From positions 1 through 39,564 of the forward strand of contig JABLWZ010000032.1 in the NCBI GenBank assembly GCA_013178275.1: a stretch of DNA of 39,564 bases, written 5' to 3'. The position numbers and the translations under genes are program-made. Below the pieces are notes generated by a model. That model made no database searches. It was not told the origin of the DNA and saw only the letters and a program-made list of their open reading frames with translations. Origin of the DNA: Bacillota bacterium (GTDB taxonomy: Bacteria; Bacillota; Ch66; Ch109). Of the stretch, positions 17,069 through 25,324 are shown in pieces. How positions within the stretch are numbered: position 1 is the stretch's first letter; each line of letters opens with the position of its first letter.

Positions 17069-17096
17069 AGAGAGCATGGCTGCTCTCTTTCTTTGT
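17069..17096 (+). terminator. Intrinsic terminator
   Basis: agagagca / tgctctct stem with loop tggc and the T-rich tail tttctttg. It ends the small WG-rich gene transcript. Confidence 0.85.
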
Positions 17097-17245
17097 TCCA
17101 TGCTTTATCCTCAGTGCTTAAAAAAGATGCATTTAATAATTGGAAAAGGTGGGTTAAAATGTTTTATAGAGCGCCTCACCGGGGTTCAGGGTGGAGGGGT
17201 TTCCCGAACCGGGAGGGTCGTTATTAAAGGATTAAAGGGTGAAGC

Positions 17246-18280
17246 ATGGGCTTATTTATTCGGTTTTTTAAGCGGTTGAAGGGGCTGACCAGCAGCCGCG
17301 GTTACGGCCGGGCGGGTCTGTTTCTGATCGCCCTGCTGCTGCTGGGGGCCCTGGTGATGCACCTGCTCGAAAGGGATGTCAATCCGAACTTCGCCACTTA
17401 CGGCAACAGCCTTTGGTGGGCGGTCACCACTATCACCACGGTGGGTTACGGGGACGAGTACCCGGTGACCGGTGCGGGACGGCTGCTGGCTTCACTGGTG
17501 ATGTTCGGGGGGATCGGTTCGTTTGGTTTCCTCGCCGGAACGTTACTGGAGGAATTGCTGAAAAGGAGACAGGGTCTGATGAAGGTTAATCTAAAGGACC
17601 ATTTTGTGATCTGCTCTTACAACTTTAAAGCCGAGAAGGTGGTACGGGAGATCAGCAAGGAACTGGCCAACTCCAAGGTGGTGATAGTGGCGGACACAGA
17701 GGAGAACCCGCTTTCGGGTCTTGAAGGGGTCTACTTCGTGCGGGGGGACAGCACCAAGGAGGCGGTCCTGGAGATGGCGAACGTGAGTAAGGCCAAGACG
17801 GTGATCGTGCTGGCTGACAATACCAAGGATGACCAGCTGGCGGATGCCCATTCGGTCTTAACCACCCTGGCGGTCCGGGACCTGAACCCCTCCTGCAAGG
17901 TGGTGGCGGAGTCGTTGAATCCCGAGAACACCCACCACCTGGAACATGCGGGAGCGGATGAAATAGTGAGCATCGGTGATTTTACCGCCAAGCTGATATC
18001 CCGGTCCAGCCTCCACGTGGGGATAACCCACCTGATATCCGAGCTGATGATGAACAACGAAGGCAATGAGCTGTACTCGATGAAGGCTCCATCGCACATG
18101 ACCGGGGTCCGGTTCGGCGAGGCCTTTTTGGAGATGAAGCGGATGGGCACCATCCTGATCGGTATCTATTCGGGCGGGCGCATCGTCATCAATCCGCCTT
18201 CCGACCAGGTCCTGAAACTGGGGGAATACCTGGTCTATATCGCGGAGCGGCCGGTGCTTTTAGGCGGTTCGAACCAGTAG
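17246..18280 (+). CDS. Two-helix K+ channel with RCK domain (MthK/YugO-like)
   Basis: 344 residues. TM1 is at about 23-42, the pore helix and selectivity filter TVGYGD at 65-70, and TM2 at about 80-102; then a cytoplasmic RCK-N domain begins at DHFVICSYNF (residue 118) and an RCK-C domain runs to the end. This is the MthK architecture, gating K+ flux by ligand binding to an RCK ring. As in MthK, the first Rossmann glycine motif is not a classic GxGxxG. The start ATG 17246 follows aagggtga. The next gene, a secreted CAO-N protein, starts 19 bp later and is likely co-transcribed. Confidence 0.92.
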   Translation: MGLFIRFFKRLKGLTSSRGYGRAGLFLIALLLLGALVMHLLERDVNPNFATYGNSLWWAVTTITTVGYGDEYPVTGAGRLLASLVMFGGIGSFGFLAGTLLEELLKRRQGLMKVNLKDHFVICSYNFKAEKVVREISKELANSKVVIVADTEENPLSGLEGVYFVRGDSTKEAVLEMANVSKAKTVIVLADNTKDDQLADAHSVLTTLAVRDLNPSCKVVAESLNPENTHHLEHAGADEIVSIGDFTAKLISRSSLHVGITHLISELMMNNEGNELYSMKAPSHMTGVRFGEAFLEMKRMGTILIGIYSGGRIVINPPSDQVLKLGEYLVYIAERPVLLGGSNQ

Positions 18281-18299
18281 GCTAGAGGAGGTGATTAGG

Positions 18300-18773
18300 A
18301 TGATGATAACGAAAAAGCGGTGGGCCTTACTGCTGGTATTCGTCCTGTGCCTGGCAGCCGCAGCTGTGCCTGCGGGAGCCCTCGTACCCCTGCTCCACAA
18401 CTCGGTCTTCAAGGTCGGAAGCACTACTTACACGGTTGACGGGGTCAGCCGGGACATGGAGGTCGCTCCTTATATCAGCGGGGATCGCACCATGCTGCCC
18501 CTGAGATACGTGGGATACGCCCTGGGGATAGAGGAGAAGGATATCGTTTGGGACCAGTCCGCCCAGACCGCCACGATCACCAGCGGGGTAAGGAAGGTCC
18601 AGGTCAGGGTGGGAAGCAGCAGCATCCAGATAAACAATGACGTCCAGGAAATGGATGTACCCCCGGAGGTAGTCGATGGCCGCATCATGCTGCCCCTCCG
18701 CTCCGTCGCCGAGGCCTTCAGCGCCTCGATAACCTGGGACGGCGCGACCCAGACCATAAACATCCACTACTAA
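18300..18773 (+). CDS. Secreted copper amine oxidase N-terminal domain protein
   Basis: 157 residues from ATG 18300, with agaggaggtga at 18284-18294 (the upstream GTG at 18291 lies in the ribosome site). A signal peptide covers about residues 1-28 (KKR, a Leu/Ala core, AGA). The rest is a CAO-N-type domain in two half-repeats (YISGDRTMLPLRYVGYALG...; VVDGRIMLPLRSVAEAFSASITWDG). These domains are common in exported Firmicute proteins and are thought to act in the cell envelope; despite the name there is no oxidase domain. The specific role is unknown. Confidence 0.88.
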   Translation: MMITKKRWALLLVFVLCLAAAAVPAGALVPLLHNSVFKVGSTTYTVDGVSRDMEVAPYISGDRTMLPLRYVGYALGIEEKDIVWDQSAQTATITSGVRKVQVRVGSSSIQINNDVQEMDVPPEVVDGRIMLPLRSVAEAFSASITWDGATQTINIHY

Positions 18774-18795
18774 ACCGACCGGACGGTGAAAGGTA

Positions 18796-18819
18796 ACCCC
18801 CGTGCGAAAGCACGGGGGT
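18796..18819 (+). terminator. Bidirectional-looking intrinsic terminator
   Basis: acccccgtgc / gcacgggggt stem with a GAAA tetraloop, and only a short T-rich tail. Confidence 0.8.
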
Positions 18820-18835
18820 CTGGTCCGGCAGCCGG

Positions 18836-19030
18836 TTATTCCGCTTCAGGAGCTTTCTGCCTCTCGATTTCCTCCTTCAGGTCGATCTCCTCGCCGTTGA
18901 TATCATAGAGACTGCCGCAGTTGCAGCACGAGAGAAAGTGTTCGTGGCAGTGGAAGGCGCTGCCCACGATGGTGAATCTCCCGGAGATGGTGAAGTAAGT
19001 AGAACCGCAGGAGCATTTGACCATTAGCAT
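18836..19030 (-). CDS. Small Cys-rich (zinc-ribbon-like) protein
   Basis: 64 residues. Cysteines occur as CSCGS (about 6-10), HCHEH, and CCNCGS, spaced like a two-knuckle metal site; the C-terminus is acidic/basic and helical (DLKEEIERQKAPEAE). The minus-strand ATG follows gaaagga; a second in-frame ATG two codons later is also possible. No known family is recognised. It stands between converging and diverging transcripts with no close partner. Confidence 0.65.
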   Translation of the reverse strand: MLMVKCSCGSTYFTISGRFTIVGSAFHCHEHFLSCCNCGSLYDINGEEIDLKEEIERQKAPEAE

Positions 19031-19229
19031 CTCGTCCTTTCGTGTTCGAGGGATTTCGATAACGAGGCTGTGAGGCCTGGCGGCGGAAGGGGGAGAGGTG
19101 CGGAATCTGGAATTGCTGGCAAGTGTTGCCGGGGTGCAGTTCTATTATAGAGCAATTTTATACCCAGCGATGGATGTATATTTTGGAAGATGGAGACGAC
19201 CGACTTTCTGCTGCAAGGCTGTCTACCAA

Positions 19230-19580
19230 TTAAGCTTTCTGACGCTCCAGCCCGGGGTTGCCTTGGGGCTCGTTGGCTACACCTTTTTTCATGTTTCGGT
19301 AAGCCTCGTACGCTTCTTCGCTGATTTCCAAGGTATCCATGGTCATGCGGTGGCTTTTCGCCGCCCCGGGTTCAGGGTTCGTCCTTCCCCCGACCGGGGA
19401 GGACTTGGCCGGGTTTACCTGGCTGGAGGGGTTGTGTTGAGACTCCAGTTCCTGCAGAAAGCTGGACATGTCATTTGTCTGCGCCTGGTCAGCCGGGTCC
19501 GAGACCCGGCTGAATATACCCATCAGCTTTGCCAAGTAGGGATTTGATTTGACACCGTTGACGCCGGCCACTCGACTCAT
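19230..19580 (-). CDS. Hypothetical soluble protein
   Basis: 116 residues from ATG 19580; the longer frame to 19691 is rejected because it runs back through the terminator of the next gene. Hydrophilic, rich in Ser, Asn, Pro and Gln in the middle (low-complexity linker), with helical ends. No signal peptide, membrane helix or recognised domain. aagga lies 11 bases before the start. A perfect 7-bp palindromic pair, tttcgaa/ttcgaaa (19605-19621), sits in the leader. Function unknown. Confidence 0.55.
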   Translation of the reverse strand: MSRVAGVNGVKSNPYLAKLMGIFSRVSDPADQAQTNDMSSFLQELESQHNPSSQVNPAKSSPVGGRTNPEPGAAKSHRMTMDTLEISEEAYEAYRNMKKGVANEPQGNPGLERQKA

Positions 19581-19604
19581 CTCCCGAAAGATCCTTAATA
19601 TTTT

Positions 19605-19621
19605 TTTCGAAGGTTTCGAAA
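19605..19621. repeat. Short inverted repeat upstream of the hypothetical gene
   Basis: tttcgaa-ggt-ttcgaaa, perfect 7-bp arms, 25 bp before the minus-strand start at 19580. Possible operator or leader hairpin. Confidence 0.4.
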
Positions 19622-19649
19622 GATAGCTTGACCGGAAAAAGTGTAAAAA

Positions 19650-19689
19650 GCGAGAAAAGAAAACAACCGCCTCTTTGACGGTTGTTTTC
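19650..19689 (-). terminator. Terminator of the secreted DUF2680-like gene
   Basis: gaaaacaaccg / cggttgttttc perfect 11-bp stem with a 9-base loop. On the minus strand it ends in ttttcttttct. Confidence 0.88.
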
Positions 19690-19699
19690 AAGGTTTATG

Positions 19700-20338
19700 T
19701 TATTTTGCACCCCGCAGCCCGGGATTGGCCCCGCGCTGTTCCAGCCTTTGAATCATCTTGTCCGCCTGCTCCTGGGTCAGTTTGCCGTCGGTAACCGCCT
19801 GGGTTATCTGCTGCTTCTGGTATTCCAGCATCTTCTGGTTGAACTGCTCCTGGGTCAGCCCGTGGTCGGTTATCAGCTGGGAGAGCTTTTTGCCGGCCTT
19901 TAGCTCGGCCTGGAGCTGGTCGACGGTCATCCCCAGTATGCTGGCTGTGCCCTCCAGGTGTTTGCCCCTGAACTGCATCATGCCTTGGGAGTTACCGGTT
20001 CCCTTGTCCCCGGGGCGGTGTCCTTTCATAGGGCCGACCCCGTAGAATCCCCCCATGCCCGGTTTAGACTTCATCTTATCGGCCTGTTCTTGGGTTATCT
20101 TGCCCTGCTGCACCGCCTCGTCCAGCACCTGGCTCCGGGTGGTTTCGAGGGCGGTGGATACCTGAGACTTCTCCAACCCCAGGTTGGCTGCCAGCTTCGT
20201 AACGAAGTTATCATAGGCGGTGGCAAGCTTGTCGGTGCCGGTGGCGGACTGGTTTTCCGCATAGGCGGTTATACCGAAAGCGCCTAGTAACAGCAGGACC
20301 AGCACCCCTACGATTATTGCGCCGTGTCTTCGCGACAT
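19700..20338 (-). CDS. Secreted DUF2680-like repeat protein
   Basis: 212 residues. An N-terminal signal peptide or anchor (about 8-27, VGVLVLLLLGAFGITAYA) is followed by repeated helical units of the type V..GKITQEQADKM (at about 75 and 180) and LITDHGLTQEQFNQKM, which match the DUF2680 pattern found in secreted clostridial proteins. A Met/Gly-rich spacer lies between them. The minus-strand start has ggaggtg 8 bases upstream. It is divergent from the MBL-fold gene at 20504. No enzymatic motif; function unknown. Confidence 0.8.
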   Translation of the reverse strand: MSRRHGAIIVGVLVLLLLGAFGITAYAENQSATGTDKLATAYDNFVTKLAANLGLEKSQVSTALETTRSQVLDEAVQQGKITQEQADKMKSKPGMGGFYGVGPMKGHRPGDKGTGNSQGMMQFRGKHLEGTASILGMTVDQLQAELKAGKKLSQLITDHGLTQEQFNQKMLEYQKQQITQAVTDGKLTQEQADKMIQRLEQRGANPGLRGAK

Positions 20339-20503
20339 TAAACCAACACCTCCTCTCTTGGATTATTAAAGTTTATGACCTTAGTGTAGCCAGTTTTAAT
20401 TAACAGTACCTGAAAATTATAAGTGAAATATGTGTAAAAATTCGGCAGTCGCCGATTGATAACGCTCTGATTTAGCCAGGGAGAGATAGTATATAATGAG
20501 GTT

Positions 20504-21217
20504 ATGAAGCTGAAGAGCTGGACCACTAAAAACCGGGTCGAGGTGATCCGGGTGTTGGAGGGGCGATGCAACTCCTACCTGGTAAGGCAGGGGGACCGCG
20601 CCCTGCTGGTTGACACCGGCCGGAAAAACGCCTGGAAGCACCTGAGCCGGAACCTCGACCGTATGGGGCTGGAAGCGGGAGGCCTGTGTGCCCTGATTCT
20701 GACCCACACCCATTTTGACCATGCCGAGAACGCGGCGGCTGTCAAGGAAAGGTACCAGGCCCGGGTGGTCGTGCACCGGAGCGAGGGGGAATTCCTGCGG
20801 GCGGGAGACAGCCCGCTTCCACGGGGGACGGTTTTTCCCACCCGTGCGATGATGGCATTGGCGGCGAAGCGGGTGCAGCCTTTATTCCGGTACCGTCCGG
20901 TGAACCACGACATCCTGGTTGAGGAAGAATATGACCTGAATCCCTGGGGTTTCAACGCCGGCATCATACACACCCCGGGGCATACGGCCGGCTCCATCAG
21001 CGTCATCGTGGACGATGAGATCGCGATAGCCGGGGACACCCTGGTGGGGATGCTCCCGGGATCGGTTTTTTCTCCGTTTGCCGACGACGCGGGTCTAATG
21101 GTGGAAAGCTGGCAGAAGCTGCTGCAGACCGGCTGCCGGGTTTTCCTGCCGGCGCACGGGAGACCCGTAAGCAGGGAACTGCTGCAGAGCCAGTACGAGA
21201 AGAGAACCCGCGGATAA
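20504..21217 (+). CDS. MBL-fold metallo-hydrolase
   Basis: 237 residues with a full metallo-beta-lactamase-fold metal set: HTHFDH (His68, His70, Asp72, His73), PGHTAGS, AGDT and a terminal PAHGRP. Closest in style to glyoxalase II-like hydrolases; the substrate cannot be told. A TATAAT at 20492-20497 lies only 7 bp before the ATG and there is almost no room for a ribosome site (gagg, 2 bases away), so the mRNA may be leaderless, or translation may start at a downstream in-frame GTG (20542). It is ended by the hairpin at 21231. Confidence 0.88.
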   Translation: MKLKSWTTKNRVEVIRVLEGRCNSYLVRQGDRALLVDTGRKNAWKHLSRNLDRMGLEAGGLCALILTHTHFDHAENAAAVKERYQARVVVHRSEGEFLRAGDSPLPRGTVFPTRAMMALAAKRVQPLFRYRPVNHDILVEEEYDLNPWGFNAGIIHTPGHTAGSISVIVDDEIAIAGDTLVGMLPGSVFSPFADDAGLMVESWQKLLQTGCRVFLPAHGRPVSRELLQSQYEKRTRG

Positions 21218-21230
21218 CCCCGATAACGGA

Positions 21231-21255
21231 AAAACCCCGCCATCGGGCGGGTTTT
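21231..21255 (+). terminator. Intrinsic terminator of the MBL-fold gene
   Basis: aaaaccccgcc / ggcgggtttt stem with one bulged C and loop atcg. Confidence 0.8.
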
Positions 21256-21304
21256 CAGGGTGTAGGCAAAAGAAAAGCCCAGCGGTGTGTTAATACTACC
21301 ACTC

Positions 21305-21712
21305 AGCCCCGCAATTTGGTAGCTTCGCTACGTCGCGGCGCACAGCCGTATTGTTTACTATACCCCGCCGGAAACTCCGTTGCACCAGCATTCAATCTGC
21401 CTCAAATAGTGGACATACTCTGTGGGGGCATGAGCCTCTTATGGCGCGGAGCGTCTTTCTGCCCTGTGAAGGTCGACCGGCAAAAGGGGCGAGCGACAGG
21501 AAGTCGCGAGAAAGCAAAGTGCAAGGATGCACGTTTTGCTTTTATCAACCCCTTTGTGCCTGTCGGCCTGAACAGTTGGCAGAAAAGAGCCGGGAATACC
21601 GGGCGACAGGACACCACAGAGTATGGCCCGGCCCTGACCAAGATTGAATGCGGCTTTTACCATCGCCACGTAAGTCCTAATCTTTTTCGTTTATTGTGGT
21701 ACCAATAGGCAT
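21305..21712 (+). ncRNA. Candidate large structured RNA, family not recognised
   Basis: No plausible gene in about 500 bp, but nested long-range helices: 21388-21397 with 21642-21651 (10 bp, perfect); 21414-21425 with 21614-21625 (12 bp, perfect); 21454-21463 with 21578-21588 (10 bp, one bulge); 21471-21489 with 21549-21568 (about 18 pairs, one mismatch, one bulge). Inside are the hairpins gcgac-aggaa-gtcgc (21493) and gtgca-agga-tgcac within an aaagcaaa/tttgcttt stem (21511-21542). Helices one and two are separated by symmetric 16-nt internal loops. A 5' hairpin (21309-21338) is also present. A U-G pair (21473/21566) favours the plus strand. A terminator hairpin follows at 21733. It does not match RNase P, tmRNA, 6S, SRP or intron motifs known to me. 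Confidence 0.6.
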
Positions 21713-21732
21713 GACGATTTGCCGACAGGCTG

Positions 21733-21757
21733 ACCCCGCACTACCGGGCGGGGTTTA
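21733..21757 (+). terminator. Intrinsic terminator after the structured block
   Basis: accccgc / gcggggt stem, followed by TTTAG. Confidence 0.65.
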
Positions 21758-21778
21758 GTCTTCGGCCGGGTTTCCAAT

Positions 21779-21807
21779 TTGACCCGGCGGGGACCAGACT
21801 ATACAAT
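21779..21807 (+). promoter_or_regulatory. Promoter of the ABC exporter operon
   Basis: TTGACC (21779-21784), a 17-bp spacer and TACAAT (21802-21807). The TTG at 21779 is therefore the -35 box and not a start codon. Confidence 0.82.
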
Positions 21808-21847
21808 TATAGAAACCACTAGGAAAAGAGCGAAACGGGGGCTGTTT

Positions 21848-22771
21848 TTGGACGCGGTAATCGAGGCTCGGGGTCTGGTGAAGGCGTACGACGGAAAACG
21901 GGCCGTGGACGAGATAAGCTTCGAGGTGTGGCCGGGCGAGTGCTTCGGGCTCCTGGGGCCGAACGGGGCGGGCAAGACCTCCACGGTCAAGATGATCTAC
22001 GGTTTTTCCCCGGTCACGGCGGGGGAGCTGGTGGTCCTGGGCCGGGATGTGCGGTCCAGAGCCCGGGAGATCAAGAGGAGGATCGGGGTGGTCCCGCAGG
22101 AGAACAACCTGGACCTCGACCTGACGGTGACTGAGAACCTGCTGGTCTACGCCAGCTTTTTCGATATGGCGGCGGCCTCCGCCCGGGTCCGGGTGGAGGA
22201 ACTGCTGGACTTCTTCGGGCTGGCGGAAAAGACGACGGCCAGGGTGGACGACCTGTCGGGGGGGATGAAGCGCCGGCTGACCATCGCCCGGGCGCTGATC
22301 AACTCGCCAGAGATACTGCTGCTGGACGAGCCTACCACCGGGCTCGACCCCCAGGCCCGGCACCTGATCTGGCAGCGGCTGCGGCGCTTAAAGGAGCAGG
22401 GGGTGACCCTGCTGCTGACCACCCACTACATGGACGAGGCGGCACAGCTCTGCGACCGACTGGTGATCATGGACCTGGGACGCATCCTGGAGGAGGGGTC
22501 GCCGACAGAGCTGGTGAAAAAGCACATCCGCGACGGGGTGCTGGTGCTCGGCGGCGGCGCGGACTTCCTGGACGAGATACTGGAGGTGGGGGGTGAGGAG
22601 ACCAGGGAACGCCTGTTGATCGGGGATACCCTTTTCCTCTACCCCGAGGACGGGGCCGTCCTGCTGGATAAGCTGCGGCCGCTGAATACCCGGTTCTCCC
22701 AGGTGATGCTGCGGGGAGCCACCCTGGAAGACGTGTTCCTGAAGCTGACGGGAAGGGGGCTGGACGAATGA
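21848..22771 (+). CDS. ABC-2 type exporter ATPase (NodI/CcmA-like)
   Basis: 307 residues from TTG 21848, the first in-frame start after the predicted transcription start; the longer frame begins in the promoter. Walker A GPNGAGKT (Lys43), Q-loop VVPQENNL, signature LSGGMKRRL, Walker B LLLDEPTTGLD, and H-loop THYMDEA are all present, so the ATPase should be active. The C-terminal extension (about 230-307) is typical of the drug/lipooligosaccharide exporter subfamily. It overlaps the permease gene by 4 bp (ATGA). Substrate unknown. Confidence 0.95.
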   Translation: MDAVIEARGLVKAYDGKRAVDEISFEVWPGECFGLLGPNGAGKTSTVKMIYGFSPVTAGELVVLGRDVRSRAREIKRRIGVVPQENNLDLDLTVTENLLVYASFFDMAAASARVRVEELLDFFGLAEKTTARVDDLSGGMKRRLTIARALINSPEILLLDEPTTGLDPQARHLIWQRLRRLKEQGVTLLLTTHYMDEAAQLCDRLVIMDLGRILEEGSPTELVKKHIRDGVLVLGGGADFLDEILEVGGEETRERLLIGDTLFLYPEDGAVLLDKLRPLNTRFSQVMLRGATLEDVFLKLTGRGLDE

Positions 22772-23544
22772 ACCGGTACTGGCCTGATTTGTCCCGCCTG
22801 GTTTGGCGGGTCTTCGCCCGGCACTTCCTGGTGTTCCGCAAGACCTGGAAGGTAAACCTGAGCTTCACCTTTTTCGAGCCCCTGTTTTACCTGGCCGCCC
22901 TGGGGCTGGGCCTGGGGGCGTACGTGCAGCCGATCGAGGGCATCCCCTACCTGAACTACCTGGCCCCGGGGCTGGTGGTGGCCTCGGCGATGTTCGCCAC
23001 CTCGGTGGAGTGCACCTACGACACCTACGTGCGGATGGAGTATCAGAAGGTGTACCACGCCATCATCGCGACCCCGGCGGGGGTGGACGACGTGGTGATG
23101 GGGGATATCGTGTTCGGGGCTTTTAAATCAGTCCTCTACGGGTCGATCATCACCCTTGTGGTCTTCGCGGTGGGGCTGATCGGGTCCCCCTGGGCGCTGC
23201 TGATACCGGTGGTGATGGCGGTGTCGGGGCTGCTGATCGCGGCCCTCTCGATGACCTGGACCGGGCTGGTGCCCAACATCGACAGCTTCAACTACTTCTT
23301 CTCGCTGATAATCACCCCGCTGTACCTGTTCTCGGGGGTTTTCTTCCCGCTCGCCGGGATGCCGGGGTGGGTCCTGAAGCTGGCCTGGTTCAACCCGCTC
23401 TACCACACGGTCAACCTGACCCGGGGGCTGGCGACCGGGGGTGTCGGACCCTGGCTGGCGGGTGACTTCGCCTGGCTGCTGATCGCCGCGCTGCTCGTAA
23501 TCCCGCTGCCGCTCTACCTGATGCGGAGGCTGCTGATAAAATAA
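22768..23544 (+). CDS. ABC-2 type exporter permease (NodJ-like)
   Basis: 258 residues with six predicted membrane helices, consistent with an ABC-2 membrane subunit. Features include the N-terminal amphipathic region (RLVWRVFARHFLVFRKTW), EPLFYLAALGLGLGAYV, and the family-typical LYLFSGVFFPLAGMPGW and NPLYHTVNLTRGL near the end. It pairs with the upstream ATPase through an ATGA overlap to form a two-gene exporter, like NodIJ-type systems. No regulator or substrate gene adjoins, so the exported compound is not predictable. Confidence 0.93.
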   Translation: MNRYWPDLSRLVWRVFARHFLVFRKTWKVNLSFTFFEPLFYLAALGLGLGAYVQPIEGIPYLNYLAPGLVVASAMFATSVECTYDTYVRMEYQKVYHAIIATPAGVDDVVMGDIVFGAFKSVLYGSIITLVVFAVGLIGSPWALLIPVVMAVSGLLIAALSMTWTGLVPNIDSFNYFFSLIITPLYLFSGVFFPLAGMPGWVLKLAWFNPLYHTVNLTRGLATGGVGPWLAGDFAWLLIAALLVIPLPLYLMRRLLIK

Positions 23545-23566
23545 TAATCGGACGTTGTCAAATATA

Positions 23567-23602
23567 AAGAACTACCCGCGGGTGAATGCGGGTAGTTCTT
23601 TT
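23567..23602. terminator. Bidirectional terminator between convergent genes
   Basis: aaagaactacccgc / gcgggtagttcttt perfect 14-bp stem, T-rich on both strands. It serves the permease (+) and the CAO-N/LivJ gene (-). Confidence 0.92.
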
Positions 23603-23626
23603 ACAAAGGACAGATAGATTTCTGGC

Positions 23627-25174
23627 TTATGGATTGATAGTGGTGTAGTAGTGCTGGCTGCCGTTCCGGATCTGGACTATCACCCCCGGTTTGATGGGGT
23701 TGCCGTCAGAGTCGAAACGGATATTTCCAGTAACCGCGGGGAAGTCCCGGGTCGCCTGGAGGGCGGCCCTTATCGCTTCGGGGTCGTCACTGTTTGCGGT
23801 CTTTATCGCGTTCAGCATCAGGTTGGTGGCGTCGTAGGCAAGGGTAGCTACAATATCAGGTCGATATCCGTATTTTGCTTGATAATCAGTTTTAAATTTC
23901 TGATATGCCGGATTAGGGCTGTCAACATGATAGTGGTTGGTAAAGTAGCCTCCTTCCATGGCGTTCCAGTCGATCTCATTGGCATCCCAGCCGTCGCCGC
24001 CCAGGAACGGCGCCTTTATCCCCATGTCTCGGGCCTGCTTGCCGATCAGAGATACTTTTTGGTAGTAATCGGGGAGATACAGCACGTCGACTTTCATAGT
24101 CGCGATATCGATCAGCTTGGTCGAGAAACTGGTGTCTGCCTGAGTGTATGCTTCATAGGCTCTTATCCGACCACCCCCGGCCTCGAAATTAAGCTTGAAC
24201 TGCTCGGCCAGGCCCCAGGTGTAGTCGTTGCCATTGTCATAGAGAACGGCGGCGGTCCTGGCGTTTAGGTCGTTTAGTGCAAACTGGGCTGCCATCTTTC
24301 CCTGTAAGGGATCGATGAAACAGGCGCGGAAGACGAACTCCTTGCGCTTGCCATCCGTGACGGTGGTCCTGGGGTTGGTGGAAGTATGGGTTATCATCGG
24401 TACCCGTTCCAACTGTGCTACCTCTGAGATGGGAATGGAGCATTTGGAGGTAACGGAACCGACGATGGCGTTAACCCCGTCCAGATGTATAAGCTTGACG
24501 GCGGCCCCGACCGCTGTAACGGTATCATTGCGGTCATCTGCAATTACATATTGGATGTCGTAGTCCCCAGCCTTCATCCCCGCCTGCTCCAGTGCCAGCA
24601 TAAACCCTTTCTTGGTGGAATCACCAAAGGCTTTAACGTTGCCGGTCATCGGGGCGATCAGACCGATTTTAAACACTTTACGCTGACCGGAGGGGTGGGA
24701 GGAAATGATACGAACGGTCCGGGTGGACGAGTCCCAATCGACCGAAGCACCTAGGGCCTCGCCAACCAGCCGCAGGGGGACCAGGGTCCGCCCATCCATC
24801 ACGATGGCGGGGACCTCGCCGGAGACGGGATAGCCGTTGATCCTGACGTTTACCGTGGGGTAGCCGTTGTAGGTATCGCCCTGATGGTTCTCAGCCGGGG
24901 ATAAGTCCTGAACCGGGGAGGAAGAGGTAATGATGACGGTCCGGGTGGACGAGTCCCAATCGACCGAAGCGCCCAGGGCCTCGCCGACCATCCGCAGGGG
25001 GACCAGGGTCCGCCCGTCCATTACGATGGCGGGGACCTCACCCTCGATGGGGGCGCCGTCGACCGTCACACCGACAGTCTGATAGCCGCTGTACTCGGCC
25101 CCCGGGGATAGGGTGGGGAAAAAGAGAAGAGAACAGATGATGATAATAATTAGAGCGGTGGTTTTCTTACACAC
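23627..25174 (-). CDS. Secreted fusion: two CAO-N domains plus branched-chain-amino-acid-type binding protein
   Basis: 515 residues from GTG 25174 (aagggggg upstream; the longer frame to 25276 has no ribosome site). A signal peptide (about 1-26) precedes two near-identical CAO-N half-domains (each DGRTLVPLRxVGEALGASVDWD). The remainder from about residue 165 is a type I periplasmic binding protein of the LivJ/urea/amide family: KIGLIAPMTGNVKAFGDSTKKG, TSTNPRTTV, VLYLPDYYQKV, FLGGDGWD. The binding module may be surface-attached through the CAO-N domains. No Liv permease or ATPase genes adjoin, so it could be a sensor or an orphan receptor. The fusion is unusual but intact. Confidence 0.88.
   Translation of the reverse strand: MCKKTTALIIIIICSLLFFPTLSPGAEYSGYQTVGVTVDGAPIEGEVPAIVMDGRTLVPLRMVGEALGASVDWDSSTRTVIITSSSPVQDLSPAENHQGDTYNGYPTVNVRINGYPVSGEVPAIVMDGRTLVPLRLVGEALGASVDWDSSTRTVRIISSHPSGQRKVFKIGLIAPMTGNVKAFGDSTKKGFMLALEQAGMKAGDYDIQYVIADDRNDTVTAVGAAVKLIHLDGVNAIVGSVTSKCSIPISEVAQLERVPMITHTSTNPRTTVTDGKRKEFVFRACFIDPLQGKMAAQFALNDLNARTAAVLYDNGNDYTWGLAEQFKLNFEAGGGRIRAYEAYTQADTSFSTKLIDIATMKVDVLYLPDYYQKVSLIGKQARDMGIKAPFLGGDGWDANEIDWNAMEGGYFTNHYHVDSPNPAYQKFKTDYQAKYGYRPDIVATLAYDATNLMLNAIKTANSDDPEAIRAALQATRDFPAVTGNIRFDSDGNPIKPGVIVQIRNGSQHYYTTINP
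24714..25042. repeat. 107-bp internal direct repeat encoding the two CAO-N units
   Basis: 24714-24820 and 24936-25042 are almost identical (acggtccgggtggacgag... through ...ggcggggacctc), with few differences. This points to recent tandem duplication or ongoing gene conversion inside the gene. Confidence 0.85.
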
Positions 25175-25324
25175 GGGACTGCCCCCCTTTTTATGAATCA
25201 CATATATACATGCTACCATATTTTGAGAAGGTTGGGAAATATATACCCGCGGCGGATAAGCCCGAATCGGCATCAATTTAAAGGTGCCAGTTTAAAAAAA
25301 GATTTCTCCGGGTTATGCTATTCT

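Noticed and set aside
17034..17279. 81-codon frame before the K+ channel
   Set aside because: Crosses a terminator hairpin, overlaps the channel start, and shows no protein features.
19098..19547. 149-codon plus-strand frame
   Set aside because: Overlaps the minus-strand hypothetical gene; no ribosome site and an improbable composition.
19581..19691. N-terminal extension of the minus-strand hypothetical gene
   Set aside because: Passes through the terminator of the upstream gene, so it is unlikely to be translated.
21316..21708. 130-codon open frame over the structured block
   Set aside because: TTG start with no ribosome site, no recognisable protein, and it runs across perfectly paired inverted repeats; RNA structure explains the region better.
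21779..21847. Upstream start for the ABC ATPase
   Set aside because: TTG 21779 is the -35 box of the promoter TTGACC-N17-TACAAT.
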